From Eimeria necatrix (taxonomy: Eukaryota > Apicomplexa > Conoidasida > Eucoccidiorida > Eimeriidae), in contig NW_013655196.1 in NCBI RefSeq assembly GCF_000499385.1, forward strand, positions 1 through 45,880: a DNA stretch of 45,880 nt. The letters run 5' to 3'. Position 1 is the first letter of the stretch, and the number at the start of each line of letters is the position of its first letter. The translations under genes were made by a program, and so were the position numbers. Below the pieces are notes generated by a model. It was not told where the DNA came from and searched no databases. It worked only from the letters and a program-made list of their open reading frames with translations. Of this stretch, positions 1 to 12,229 are shown piece by piece.

Positions 1-571
1 GTAAACTCCACAGAAACAATATCGCAAGCATTGAAGACACTGGGCCGTGATTGGGATGCGCGGGACGCATTCCAGTTGTGCCTATACGGAACACGCGCCA
101 GTTGCACCGCGTACCGTACCCTGCCACCGCTTTGCCTCAGCAGTAATCACGCTGCTCGGTTTAACCACGATCACTTAGTACATGAATAAGTAGCGGCGGC
201 TTTGTGAAATGCTGTCTGGCGACGTTGGAAGATGCTCATGCAGCTTGGCGCACGGCGACATGAAACTCATAGAAGCCTTCGAAGCAACAGTCCGTGCACA
301 ACTTCGTTGACGCTCTCCGTCCACAGCAACCGCATGTTGGTTAACAGCGAATTCAGCAGCCGAGACAGCAGTTCACGGGCACTGTTCTAGTCAACAAATT
401 GCGGCTGCTTTAGAAATGGAATGCCTGGACGTTGACTCATTTCCATTGGAGGTTCTACAGCTGTCTGTGTCGAGAACGCGTTAAGCGTTAAACCGTCACA
501 AACACAGTGTTGAGAAGTCACAGAATGGATGGCTAGAACCGCAATGGATGGTTTTAATATCTTACTTGCAG
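1..571. other. No gene recognised
   Basis: I see no frame with convincing protein character, no RNA gene and no repeat in this stretch. It ends at a pyrimidine-containing segment (TTTAATATCTTACTTGCAG) that could be the splice acceptor of the candidate exon that follows. Confidence 0.4.
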
Positions 572-787
572 TTGGCATGTGCCCGGGTTGTGCGCTTGGA
601 AAGCCAGGAAGCGGTGCGCGTGGAGGGATATCCTCATAGAGAAACAAAGGCTATCTTTGCGGGCTCAACAAGCGCCACGCAACACAAAACACGAGCTACA
701 AAACGTCAGGACCTTGTGATAGCTATGAGCAGTTGCTCGGCCGTTGGGGACGACATCGTTGCCCAGCCGCAGGGGTTGTGCGACTAG
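572..787 (+). CDS. Candidate exon, unknown product
   Basis: This is an open segment of 71 codons plus a stop, directly after a good acceptor-like sequence (CTTACTTGCAG). The translation is rich in charged residues and Q (around LESQEAVRVEGYPHRETK, then RATKRQDLVIAM), which is more protein-like than most frames nearby. No domain or family is recognised. An ATG at 548 is in frame, but it would put the acceptor sequence inside the coding region. I prefer reading it as a terminal exon, though it could equally be a chance frame. Confidence 0.2.
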   Translation: MACARVVRLESQEAVRVEGYPHRETKAIFAGSTSATQHKTRATKRQDLVIAMSSCSAVGDDIVAQPQGLCD

Positions 788-2390
788 CGGCTTCTGGCAA
801 AGGCGCTGCAGAATAACTCAGAATTTTGTACCATATCACCCGTTGCACAGCCCTTTAGTAGGATTAAGCTTTGCCGATCATTATTTCCACATGAACGAGA
901 ATGCGTCGTCAGAGCTTAGTGTCAAGCCAAATGCAGAAAGGATTGTGCTCGGCTGGGCAATGTGATCCTGTAGTTTACAACAAAAGCGAGGTGCGCTCAA
1001 AACGTTCGCCACCGTAGCTGGATACACTACATCTCAGAGCAGTAACTAGTGCAACCAAGTATTTTAAAAATGAAACTGTTTTATGAAAAAGCTGTTGCAC
1101 TGACGCGGCGCTGCGGTCGGCTCAAAGACATGATTGTTGCAGCTCGCCCACACCTGTAAGGAATAACAATGCGGCGGCAGATGCACCCACATTGTGAATT
1201 TCCACACGTAAAGCCTTACACGACGCATGAGCTACTCTGCGCATTCCTTGGTTTGTCGGTTGATAGATCATGTGATTGTTCACGGACTTTCTGATTCAAA
1301 GAAAATGCTTTTTCAAATCTATGCCTTTGCTACTGAATGCAACCGCGAGTAAAGCATCGCCCCGTAAAAAACGGAATACAGCCCCGTGCATGGCACGCTT
1401 CTCCAGTGGAAGCCAAGGATTCGGGCTTGGCTGCAGATCCGCGCACTCTGAAGCATCCACTTTTACGATGTATCGAATTGCCGTCACTGCAAATGTTGTG
1501 CTATGAGGAGAAGCGGATTCGAGGATACGGTGGGCCGCAATACGTCGGCCATTGCATCACACTTGCGCAGCAATATTCTGCTTTTTCTGTAGCCTTATAA
1601 CACGCAAAACATTTTTGATTTGCGACTGCTCCTGCCGGCTTCAAATGAGCATTTGATCGGACCCCGTGGATGCTGCCTGCTGTACTATTGGCAACCACGC
1701 AGCTCAGCACGTTCGTATTATTGTTTTGCTCTGCTGCTGTAGCACTTGGTGCGTATTCGGTGTATAGCTACTATAGCTGCAATGTCATGAAGTAATGCAG
1801 ATTTTGGAGCTTTCAAGCAAGTATGCACGCACCAAAGGGCATAGAGAAACAGGCGCGCTGATGACACTGAATAACGGTGCCACCGACGTTGTAGTCGCTC
1901 CAACACAGATATTATGTGTAAGGGGAAATTCTTTGTTCACGCATACATAGACACGCTAGCATCGCCTCCGCCCTCTAAACTCGCTGATCTCCTCTTTGGA
2001 GTGAGGCTCAGCTGTGCTTGGCCTGACAGGGGTAAGCTGCAGATATCTATGCTGGCCATCTGTGTAGTAGCACCGCAACGCACCTATAAGTGGCATTACA
2101 GTGCACCTGCTTTGTAGTTGCTTAAAACTTACAAGCTGGACATCAGTAAAACGGCTACGGTGGTGCAGATTGTGCTTGTTTGAAAGACGCCAGGACGGTC
2201 TGCTGGTATATTAGTGTATTCAAAGTATCCTCTTCACATCACAGGAGGGCAACACTCCTCTAGCCTTTTCGAGAGCAAAATAAGTGGGCAAGTTACTACG
2301 GATTTGCGCAGATCTGACAACGGGATCTCTTGCATACTACAGATGTCGACCGACATATCGAGCAACGTGGTCGCGTACCAATGAGGCTAC
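788..2390. other. No gene recognised
   Basis: The frames here are short, overlap on both strands and have no protein character that I trust. No tRNA, repeat or splice-bounded exon was found. Confidence 0.4.
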
Positions 2391-2608
2391 ACAAACACAT
2401 TTCCAAGTCTGCACAGCAGGCTCAGTGCAAACACTGTGAAGCTTTTTCTTCAAACACTCGTATACCTCATGAGGCGGACAAGAATATGCATGTTCGGACG
2501 GAGTCGGCATTCTTCAGCGCGTGCAGTAAACAAATGAAAGAACCCGAATGAAGACGCAGAAAGCAGCTGTTGACCCTTCAAATGTGAAATGTTCCGCAGG
2601 AGATGCGG
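2391..2608 (+). repeat. 218-bp tandem duplication, copy 1
   Basis: This 218-base unit begins ACAAACACATTTCC and ends CAGGAGATGCGG, and is followed immediately by a second copy. The two copies appear identical base for base. 218 is not a multiple of three, so a coding frame could not run through both copies. Perfect identity implies a very recent duplication, gene-conversion upkeep, or an assembly artefact. Confidence 0.95.
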
Positions 2609-2826
2609 ACAAACACATTTCCAAGTCTGCACAGCAGGCTCAGTGCAAACACTGTGAAGCTTTTTCTTCAAACACTCGTATACCTCATGAGGCGGACAAG
2701 AATATGCATGTTCGGACGGAGTCGGCATTCTTCAGCGCGTGCAGTAAACAAATGAAAGAACCCGAATGAAGACGCAGAAAGCAGCTGTTGACCCTTCAAA
2801 TGTGAAATGTTCCGCAGGAGATGCGG
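2609..2826 (+). repeat. 218-bp tandem duplication, copy 2
   Basis: This is the exact second copy of the preceding unit. Short frames from each copy give the same peptide (containing CKHCEAFSSNTRIPHEADK), which reflects only the DNA duplication and is not evidence for a gene family. Unique sequence resumes at TCTTTGGATGC. Confidence 0.95.
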
Positions 2827-4010
2827 TCTTTGGATGCTTGGCATCTTTAAGACTAAATGCATTCAAGATAATACGCATTCATGGACTGCGTTGCCTGTGC
2901 CTCTTTGTGAGCTCACAGTGCGAAGAGCTAACCCGAAAAGCTCCCATGAAGGTTGCAAATGCCATAGCCCCTGGTTTGATTCCCACACTTACAATTTAGG
3001 CTATCCTCTACAGAATATTCAGGCTTTGTTACAGCCTTAGCCGCATGCAACACGCCTAACATACCTTTCGTGAATTTCAAGTAGCAAAGAATATATTTGC
3101 CGATTGGAGCGGGCGTTGGGAGTGCCAGGCCCTTGCATTCTAAAAGTACGCTTGTGAAATAATATGTGTCACAGGGAAACTACGTTGTCCAGCAAAGATC
3201 GCATGGCCATTGCGCACGACCTGTTTGGCGGCAGTGTGACAGTGACAGCAAAACACAATGTGGCACACTGATCTTTTCATTGCAGTTTCCTTAGTCTGTG
3301 AGTTAGGTAAAAGCGAATGACTGGCAGAATTGTCACATGCTGGCAAAAGTCGTTCTTTGAGTGATTGATCCGAACTGTGTTCTCATGAGCACGTCATTAT
3401 TGTGGGCGTTTGTTGGGCACGACCAGAGCAACTCCACTCCCGTGCATGTACCTAAGCTTTGCCATTTCTAGAAGGCGCACTGCCTGTTAAGTGCGGCGGG
3501 ATAAACACTAAAAGCCTTCGTTTGATTCGAAATTTTTCATTCCAAGATAGTTTCTCAGTCGATAAGGCCAAACGAAGTACTTGGTGGTCGAAATATTCAA
3601 CCCACGATAAGAGGGAATGTTGCGAGCAGTTACACCTCCCTGAGACTGTGTAGCCCAGGATGTGAATGCAAACTGTGCACAACTGCATATACTGTGTCTT
3701 GAGAGTCTTTTATGGACAAGATAGACCTGAAATGACGCCTTTTGCTGCCTTACCATCTGTTTCACAGTGATTGAGGTAATCTCTATGGACGTGGTGTACA
3801 CATATATGATTCCTTGTGATTGCTTGGTTGCGGACTTGCCCGTGTTCTCCAGTCCGCAGTATCGAGAATAAATTCATATATCAAGGCATGTCAGGCATGT
3901 AAATGAAAATTATAGCCTGACCTGGAGAAGCTCCGACCACCCACGTTGAAAGCAACTTGGTTCTAGTAGTGAAGCTAGCAGGTCTTCTGGGCTGCACATA
4001 GTACCTAGGT
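2827..4010. other. No gene recognised
   Basis: Only short frames of random-looking composition occur here, on both strands. No repeat or RNA gene was seen. Confidence 0.4.
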
Positions 4011-4532
4011 TCACTTAAGCACGCATATAATCATTAATTGCGGTGGGAAGCGGCGGTCGAATTCTTGGTGAAACGCACGGCCTTGGTTCGAAAATACAGG
4101 AACGCCGTGACAGTAATTTGCACTTTTCGGGAAGCACACAACATATGCACCTGAACTGGAGTCGCCCGCAGAAGAGCACTGCCAAACTATGTGCAGCGCC
4201 CGTGTGTTTCGAAACCGCAAGGAAGCATCCCGGGCCAGAGTCATAAGTACCTTTGTGACTGCTTGTCCGGCGAATGGCAAACGCTTATGCATACATACAG
4301 CATAGGCCCGCTTTGTAAAGCGATTTCGCCTTGCCTGAACTAGTTTCGTACACAGATGACGCACTAGCTTTGACAAAAGAATGAGATCCACCCAGTTTAA
4401 AGCGCTTTTTATGGGCACCTTAAGAAGAGATAGGCGCAGGAACGTAAATGCGCAAAAATGGAATGAAGATTCCAGTAATTGAGAAATGAAATGATCCTGA
4501 AAGTGATAATTTTGGAAGTTGCACAAATTCAT
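4011..4532 (-). CDS. Weak ORF of 173 codons, unknown
   Basis: This is one of the longest frames in the window. It overlaps the next frame upstream on the same strand by 113 bases in a different phase. The translation is rich in L, F, S, C and R, with few acidic residues and no recognisable domain. For random DNA of this composition, about 170-180 codons is near the longest frame expected in 46 kb, so length alone is not evidence. The two frames together could be one decayed gene, or chance. Confidence 0.1.
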   Translation of the reverse strand: MNLCNFQNYHFQDHFISQLLESSFHFCAFTFLRLSLLKVPIKSALNWVDLILLSKLVRHLCTKLVQARRNRFTKRAYAVCMHKRLPFAGQAVTKVLMTLARDASLRFRNTRALHIVWQCSSAGDSSSGAYVVCFPKSANYCHGVPVFSNQGRAFHQEFDRRFPPQLMIICVLK

Positions 4533-4965
4533 TCTGTTTCCTGAGCATTCTGGCGACTTCTCTGGATACGGCCAGAAGGATGCTCCGGAGGTTCAAGGTA
4601 AAACACATTGTGTCAACCTTACTATCTTTGTGAAAACTTCTAAAGCTGTAGAGGCGCATCGGTATTCGCAGTGGCTTTGCAATGACATTAAGAAAAGCTA
4701 TGTAGTAGAGGGGCAAAGCATCTAAATTAGGAGACCTAGGCCTAATAAGCGCAATTCCACACATAACTCTGCTCAGTAAAGCAGAAAAGTTTATGCGTCG
4801 TGGATGCAACCAGGCAACACCTTCAATGGCAAAATTGCGCGGTGGCCAGGGTGCAAATGCATCACCTTTTTTATTTGTTTCTTGAGCGAGCATTGGTCGT
4901 TTTTGGGGCAAGTCACAAAGCGTACTACCTGCAGTGATCAAAGTGGCCACATTCAACGAATACAT
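4420..4965 (-). CDS. Weak ORF of 181 codons, unknown
   Basis: This ATG-started frame has no identifiable domain or signal. It has hydrophobic stretches (SGSFHFSITGIFIPFLRIYV near the C-terminus) and many basic residues. It overlaps the frame at 4011-4532 in another phase, which would fit a frameshifted gene. The same composition is seen in chance frames here. It is listed only because it is the longest ATG-started frame in the window. Confidence 0.12.
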   Translation of the reverse strand: MYSLNVATLITAGSTLCDLPQKRPMLAQETNKKGDAFAPWPPRNFAIEGVAWLHPRRINFSALLSRVMCGIALIRPRSPNLDALPLYYIAFLNVIAKPLRIPMRLYSFRSFHKDSKVDTMCFTLNLRSILLAVSREVARMLRKQNEFVQLPKLSLSGSFHFSITGIFIPFLRIYVPAPISS

Positions 4966-6183
4966 TTCTCTGTCAGAAGCGTCCTAACAACCGTGTTTGT
5001 TCCGCAGTTTACTTGCTTCAATACAAAGCGTTGTTGAACATTGACCTGAAGAGTTAGTTGCATGACCTTAGCGTCGCTTGAGGTCAGCAGTGTCCCTGTC
5101 TTTATTAGAGAGTTTTGTGATTCTGTCGGCTCAGTCGCTGCCTCGGTAGAAAGACGCACTGCCTTTAATTAAAATCGTTGTTGCTGCGTTGACTGGGTGC
5201 AAATCTGAAATCTCTTGGAATATTGGTCACTCCAGGTGTTGCATCTGCCGCAGGCCTGCCTGTGGACAAGCAAGAATATCGCTTGAAGCTGCTTTTGTTC
5301 ATATTACCTAAACATCGTAAAACTTCTTCGCCAAACGTTGCACATGCACCAGTCGTTTTATTGAGCCGTCTATTGCCATCTTTAATTTGTTAGTTTTATC
5401 AAATGGAAGCCCTTTCTACGGTTTGGGTAACGATCGTGCAAATAATGACATTTCTGTTTATTTTGCCTAGGAAGCAGTTGTGGCACCTTTTCCTATGTCG
5501 CACCGCTGTGGTGACGTTGTGAACTTTCACTCACGAACTGTTTCAAGAAATAACGTTACGAAAAAACAAGAGCCCAAGAGAGATAAAGAATACAAGCTGC
5601 TGACAGTAAACCCTTGGCGAGCGACTAGTGCGTTCGTTCAGAAAAGATTGCCAAAGTGCGCCCAGGTTAATGGTTGCATGTTGCATGGGTGGCATGCCGC
5701 AAAATGCACAAGGAATATGAACGACGCCTTTTCTCACTCATTAAGTTGCTCCCGAGCAAGCACTATGCATTTTCGCATGAGCCGCCCGTCGGACTTACTA
5801 TCTGACATATTTAGTGCAAGTAACAATTTGTAGTCTAATTGATATTCAAATTCCCTTCCTCAGTATAATTCAGTTTGCCCACGCGCCGTTTTAGTAATTC
5901 AAAGGAAAATCAAAGTCAATGGTGTTTCCCCACCTGGCCTCAGCAGCGAAGCATACGCCACTTTGCCGGGTTTTGCTTCGCCATGAATAGAGGCAGCCTG
6001 CTAAAAGGTTCATGTTTGTGAATTGTAGGTTGGGGAGCAATCGCCGATCGTTCCCGTGAGCCACCTCTTTTGAATGAGGCTATCTCTGATGACTCTACAG
6101 CCACTTAACAAAGGCAGTGTCGTTTGTGCTTCATGCACCGATTGCCATAACACTAGGGACTTTTCGAATGAAACGGCAAACTG
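4966..6183. other. No gene recognised
   Basis: A 117-codon frame lies at 5480-5833 (+) but has no domain or convincing composition. Nothing else is seen. Confidence 0.35.
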
Positions 6184-6681
6184 ATGCCGAATCGAAGCAG
6201 AACACAGCAGTCGCCGATTATTAGTTCACTGCGGATTGAAAAAAGCGGTCGCAAAACGGGCTGTAGGGCCCATCAAGGGGAATTGTGTCCAGCATGGCTA
6301 TGTGTGACCTGCATCCAAAAGCTCCGCGCACTACCTTTGAGTCACCGTAAGGGTGTGTTCAGCACTCGCTACCACATTTGCAGAAACAGGCTTAACACTT
6401 TCTGCTCTCATTGCGAACACACCCGTGCCGTTACGAGCAACAAACAGATGGGTAAAAAAAACACTCCGGCGATCTTTTCTGGACATAACGAAAAGTGCAT
6501 TTGTCGCATGACGTGTGTAAACAAGGATGTGTGCTGCAGGTGCTTCGCGTGCAGAAAAGAAAAAAAGCATATGTGCAGTCTCTCTGTTTGGAAGTTATTG
6601 AATGAGTCGTTATGGTACCGGTATGAAGTCTGTTCAAGCAATCTGGAAAAAGAGAAACAAAACAGTGGCATGCCTTTGTAG
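6184..6681 (+). CDS. Candidate cysteine-rich ORF, 165 aa
   Basis: This frame starts with ATG and encodes 165 residues, roughly a tenth of them cysteine. Several are in pairs of zinc-binding spacing: CVTC, CSHC, CICRMTC, then VCCRCFACRK. The rest is basic (many K and R). The pairs do not form a zinc-finger family that I can name (no RING, PHD or CCHH spacing). There is no signal peptide. The opposite strand is also open for 155 codons, which lowers the evidence. It could be a real small zinc-binding protein or a chance frame in TGC/TGT-rich DNA. Confidence 0.2.
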   Translation: MPNRSRTQQSPIISSLRIEKSGRKTGCRAHQGELCPAWLCVTCIQKLRALPLSHRKGVFSTRYHICRNRLNTFCSHCEHTRAVTSNKQMGKKNTPAIFSGHNEKCICRMTCVNKDVCCRCFACRKEKKHMCSLSVWKLLNESLWYRYEVCSSNLEKEKQNSGMPL

Positions 6682-9600
6682 CGGCACCCCACTTGTTTCC
6701 GGCTATCCCGAGAGCACTTTAAACGAAATGACGCTCGAAACCAATAAAAAGGAGTGTCAGGAAACCGGTGATAATGCAGAAGGACGTCCACAATAGGATG
6801 CAGCAGCATTCTGTTGTAGGCTAAAAGCCACAAAAGCAACACACTACTGGGGTAATTGATATGTCTTCTCGGCACAAGCTAGTCAATTCAAACAGCTCGT
6901 AGCGAGAAGACACCGTTTTCCCTTCTGCTAGCAAACACTCACAAACTTCAACAAAAGGAAAGCTGCATGAGCAGATTCCAGTTCAGAAACGCCTCCAGGG
7001 TTTTCACTTCGAGATTAGGGCAGGCAAAGGCTCGAAGCAGTTTTAATCACACTGCTGTGCGATCTCGCCGCCAGAGTCTACAAATCGTTTGCAGATTGTG
7101 TGCTTTTTGGATCTTGAACCATGCTTATTCCGGAAGAACCGATAGTAGGCAGCATGGTGACGTAATGTAGAACGTCTCATATCGTCCACGCAAAGGCCCT
7201 AAGGCAGTGCCGCATTGGTACTATGCATCTCTGATTTACGTTAAGTGGTGACTAAAGTAACGCACAAACTAAAAAAATCGTGCGACAGTTCGTTGAATGG
7301 CTCGAAAGGCGTGCTAGAAGTAATTCCTCATGTAAGCAAGACCTTTATGAACAGCATGCTTTCAGGAGATGTGGGTTCTCTTCTACCGCTGCATGTGCTG
7401 GAAATGTAGCCAGTGACCTTTATCAACCTCCACTATTCAAGGGCTTCTTTAAAGATGCATTCTCGACCTCGGCCCATGCTTCTTCAGACAGCTTACTTCC
7501 TTTAGAACAGAAATTTAGTGCGATAAAATTACGCACGGTAGGAGTTCACTTAGAAAGATACCCCCAACAATACGAGTCATGATGCTTCATCTGCTGCTGT
7601 TCACAGTCTTTTCGTGGCCAGGATGGACAGTGGAGTATTGTATGTCTCATAGCGTCCGCAATACGGCCTTAAGGCAGGGCCTTATTGGTCTTTTTGTTCG
7701 AGCTACGTGGCCCTCACCGAAGAGCATTGGGAGAAACGTCCATGGACTGCACGCAAATCGAACATATGGGGGAAGCCAGTGCACGCACTGCCTATTTGCA
7801 AGCCTTCTTACAGCGTGCCATGCTGAATTGTTTTTGTTTTCATGGCGAAGAATGCATTGAGCTTTAAGAAGCAATCAGCTGTACGAAAGGCTCACCTAAT
7901 TGCGTGGTCTGAATGTGGCATCAATGGCACAAACATTCCGTTTAAATGCTTGATCGTGATTACCGTTCGTGCAAACACAAAAATTCCAAGTAGTGTGGAA
8001 GTGGAAGAAGCCGCGTTAGCACACCCCATCTGTATGCCTGGTTCACGGAACAAACGTTGAACACAAAGGAGCACAAATAACCCAACAACACGAAGACTTT
8101 CCATGCAGCAACCACCTTTTGTTACGATTTGCAGGGGCAGATTGACTGCTTGTGTTGTCTCATGCATAAAGACAGTTTCTACCTTTGTTGCATGTTTGAT
8201 ATTTTATCATACGAATCCGCGAAGTAATTTGCCGCTAAAACGGGCTTTGCAACGAAAAAGCACGAACTAAAAGATTTTGCGGTTGTCATATTTTAGCTCG
8301 TGTAGTCTCTACATGTCCGCTAAAAGATTGCACGAACATCTTTGCGCGTTTCGCAATGTAATTAAACTGCTTATTTGTCGATTCCATGCATAAGGTTCCA
8401 CTTAGGTTTCGCGCGGAAAACTATGGTTTCAACAAGCGCTACGCCTCTTTAAGCCGCGCAACACTGAACCTACACACTACAGATCATCAGGCGTTGAATT
8501 ATCGGACAGGCGCGTTATCAAAATGTCCGCGTGCTTGCATTCGCCTGAACCAGTGTTTGACAAACCCTGAGAAACCAAATGAGCTAGCGCCACTGTATCT
8601 GCGCAGAAGCCGAAGTTTCATCTGAGTAGCAGCAGCAATTGGTGCCTTTGGTACTAATTGTAGCAGCGGGTGCACTAGAGAGAACTGTCACCAAGAAGTA
8701 AAGATGACAATAGTCTAGTTCAGCCCATCGTTACGTTTTGCTACCCACCCTGCATGGCTGGACGCTAAGAAAGCTGTTACCTTTGAGAATTGCTACTCTC
8801 AGTGTGAGAGTACAACTTGTATTTGAACCTACGATCTGAGCATCAAACGAATAGAGAAATGTAAGCAATCTCTGACTCTAGAACTTCTAACATGTTTTGA
8901 ATTATTAGCCATACACAAAGGTTCTCAAAGCGGGCTTATACACCTAATTGCAAACTTGTGTTGCCCAAACGTTTACTAGTCGCGAAGACTGTGTCTCATT
9001 CATAACACACATCTTCAGGTCGTGACGGGTCCCGGAAACGTGCACGCAGATAGGACAAAAAATTATGTAAGCTTACATTATCATATAAAATGCCCGCGTT
9101 CGGCTGATCCTGGCCAGAGTATCACATACCATCTTAAGCAGTATCACGGAAAACGTGCTTGCTCATTACGCTCCCCCTAGTTGCACTCATGTGTTTACCA
9201 CAAATTGCCGAGCCACGACTGCAGAATTATCAGTGCCAAATAATGAAGCCTGTGCATGCACAACGACGGCTGTAGATTATACTAACACTAGATAGAGAGC
9301 TTTTGGCGCATTTCGTGCCAGCGTGGTGAACTTCGGTAAGATTAAGTAACTAACTCTCTTTGACGCAAATGTGCAGGCACGCGTAAACCCGCATCTCATT
9401 CAGGTGAATTGCCGAAACAGCTCTGCCACGTTCATTGAATTGAATTCACCTCTCCGAAGCAGCATGCTGTTGCCACGTTTCCTTCGCTAGTATTTATTGT
9501 CAGAAACAGTGTAGTAAACGACGATTTGATTGCCCAGTGCAAAAGCTTGAACACACCAACTAGCGCGAATTAGAATTTCGAAGAGATTACTTCGGAACCA

Positions 9601-11986
9601 TGATCTGCGCTTGCAAAATCGAACGCAATCATGCGCTTGCGAAATCGAAAGCTTTCTATCGTGCATTTAATTCTACTAAAGAACGATATGTGAACAGACG
9701 AGAAAAAACCTTTAAACAGAGCATCCTTGATGTTACTTGTGCTGCTACTTGGATACTGCGTTCGTGCCGCTGCACCTGCAATGCAAGTTGCTCCTACGGA
9801 AGCTTTTGCTTCGATCCAGCATACCCACCAAATGAATGATCGCTCTAGCATCATTCAACCACTGCCTTATTGCACATATTTAGGCGTGCAACCGGATGAC
9901 CCGTACGCATCTGGTCGTACTCAAGGACTGCCGTGCCGTGTGAAATTGCAGACAGGCTAACGCGCGCTGCAGCAGGGCTGCTGCGCTTGGTAGCTAGCCC
10001 TTCTTTGCTCCTATTCTCCGAAACCATGGACTGTGAGGAACCTTCTTCAGGCGCCACCCTGTGGAAGACAGAAACAGGCCTAGGAACCCTACATTTTGAC
10101 AGCATTCGCCACCAGCTTTATCCAGGAACAGCAAAATATGTAAGCACGGTGTATGGCCTAGTCAACTGCACTGAAGAGCAGAAATAGCCACACACCAGCT
10201 GAAAAAACAACAAAATGCGGCCAGCATCTGCTGAGACGTCGACACTTTGATTTTTCAAAGCACGGCCATAGCAGATCGTTCAACTTGAAAGAATGTGGAA
10301 TGAAGCTGGTATTGCGAGTCAGGGCACTTGTTAATGTGATAACGGCAATGGCGGAAAATGAGCCTACAAACCATTCTTCGCACCGTTTCTTGCTGAACAT
10401 TACCTGTCTATTTCTCCTGGAGGAGCTTCTATTATTCAAAAGCACATATTTCAGTTTTGCTGTACAAACGACGCCAAGTTACAACGCTGAGCTTGTACTA
10501 TACACCCAATTGGCTACATAGCGGTGCAGCGTCGCCTCATAAATCCACAATTCACTACCGTGCGGTGAAGTTCCTGACAGCCTCCGATGGGCCACAATGC
10601 AAGTAGCTTGGAGAGAAACTGTGCAAAGGGGCACAATAGTTTTGCCAGTGTTATGGCCTTCACAATTTTGTTCTACTTCCACTGCAGACACATCAAACCA
10701 CTGTGGTGAATACTTTCGGCAGGCACCCAAGCTTACGTCTGCATGTGGTGCCGCACACTTCATGCTTTCAGCATACTCAACCCTCGTAAAGCTGTACGCA
10801 CGCACTAAGCAGGGATGCTGACGAGATATTATTTTACATAGTTACTGTTAGATAAGTTTACTCATTGCGAATGTTTCGTTTGTTAGCCGTGATGGTAATT
10901 TCCCAAAATTTGGCGGAGGATTGTCCTAATCAAGATCGTTTCTGGAAACTGTTAGCCAGTTCAGAGTATTGTGTATTAAAAGTAGGCAGCTCGCCTCAAT
11001 TCATCCCTAGAATTCAAGTCTTTGTACTCTTTGCCGTCACGTTCACTAGAATGTTTCTCTAAACTTGATACATACTGCAGGTTTCAATATTTGCCAACCC
11101 GAAGAGGCCCTACTCCCACTTGCTCCTTTTTGGCAACGGTGTGCTGCATCTATTGGTCGAGTCCCACTATTCTCAAGGTGCTGCAGTGAGACATGCTAGC
11201 TCAATGCCTAGCCCAAGAAGGATTTATGTGAAAACGAATATGCCTCTCGGAAGCAGAGATCACACTTCCCGATAATCTAGCATGTCGACTCACTTTGGCT
11301 CTTGCCCGCCTCGTATACGCATGCAACGCAACAAGAGGGTTCGCATATGCTCCACTCCTCAAGTGCTTAGTCACAATCAGTGGACGCACTATCTAATCCC
11401 GTTCAGGAGGTACTTGAACAAAACTCGTAAGATGAAACCGAACAGAAGAGCCCGCATTTTCAGATTTTCCGGATATAGCAGATCATTTTACGTCTGGACT
11501 GCTTGCCGCGGATTGGATATTTTTCTGGTTTCAAACTGCGCACCACAGTTCATAACCAGCTTCTAAGCAATGACCTCTTGAATAGGCTCACTCATTCACG
11601 TTGCGGTTCCAGAAGCGATAGCGTTGCACTGGTGCTTTGCAGTGTAACGTAGCAGATTGCGCACAGCCATCAATTTTAGACAGAGAATACTTATGCCTGT
11701 CTGCTGACGATGTAATTTTGGATCACGACGTACTCCAACAGCAAATTGCTCAGGCGGACTAAAATACCTTTGACCATGCCCCAACTATAATATGACAAGC
11801 TTTACACTGATTTCCCACCTTTAGAGCATTCAAAACACATTCAAAGAGCTGGCCATTCTTTTTGCTGGTGTGCTTTAGGGCTCCTACGCGCTAGGCTTGT
11901 TTCCAAACTTGTTTCCAAGCGACAGGCGCGACTCGAAAAGCTAGTTGAGTGTATTGAACCTCACTGAGCGGGAGCCCGCATACAAA
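6682..11986. other. No gene recognised; minor repeat at 9.6 kb
   Basis: This is more than 5 kb with no frame over about 110 codons and no clear exon. The only structure noted is a degenerate 25-base direct repeat at 9603-9652. The longer frames at 7280-7582 and 10479-10805 look random and have no recognised domain. Confidence 0.4.
9603..9652 (+). repeat. Degenerate 25-bp direct repeat, two copies
   Basis: Two adjacent 25-base units share the core TGCGCTTGC-R-AAATCGAA with a few substitutions. The repeat is small and of unknown significance. Confidence 0.6.
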
Positions 11987-12229
11987 ATGCCTATGCCTGA
12001 GGAGGGCCGATCTGATGCGACAGTTAGCTCAATTCGCAGCGCAACCCTTGATGAGAGATTTCAGCGCGAAAGCTTCCCTTCCTGTGGCTTTTTCATCACG
12101 GCTGCCCATTGCTCACCCAATCTAATCTTAGCGAATGCTGACTGGAAACCCTTGTCACCTTATATGACTATCAGAGACAAGGTTTCAACGGACGAAACTC
12201 CGAGTGTTTGCAGCTCCCTCCTTGACTGA
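11987..12229 (+). CDS. Candidate CDS or exon, 80 aa, unknown
   Basis: The ATG at 11987 sits in the context ACAAAATG, close to the A-rich start context known for Toxoplasma-type genes. The 80-residue product opens with MPMPEEGRSDATVSSIRSAT and continues with charged, hydrophilic sequence ending CSSLLD. The frame is open upstream to 11945. A donor-like AAG/GTTTCA occurs near 12182, so this may be the start of a spliced gene. No domain is recognised. The amino-acid balance (acidic and basic both present) is better than in neighbouring frames. Confidence 0.28.
   Translation: MPMPEEGRSDATVSSIRSATLDERFQRESFPSCGFFITAAHCSPNLILANADWKPLSPYMTIRDKVSTDETPSVCSSLLD

Noticed and set aside
2330..2769. Two frames with the same peptide (CKHCEAFSSNTRIPHEADK) as a possible gene pair.
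   Set aside because: They are the same 218-bp DNA duplicated, in a unit whose length breaks the frame.
4081..4130. GGTTCGAAAATAC as a possible tRNA T arm (+).
   Set aside because: No stem pairing and no D or anticodon arm at the right distance.
8819..8850. A second B-box-like GGTTCAAA on the - strand.
   Set aside because: The T stem does not pair, the last two box positions are wrong, and no anticodon arm fits upstream.
9102..9126. GGCTGATCCTGGCCAGAGT resembles the conserved 5' end of 18S rRNA.
   Set aside because: The similarity stops after about 20 bases. The next conserved rRNA segments are absent, so it is treated as coincidence.
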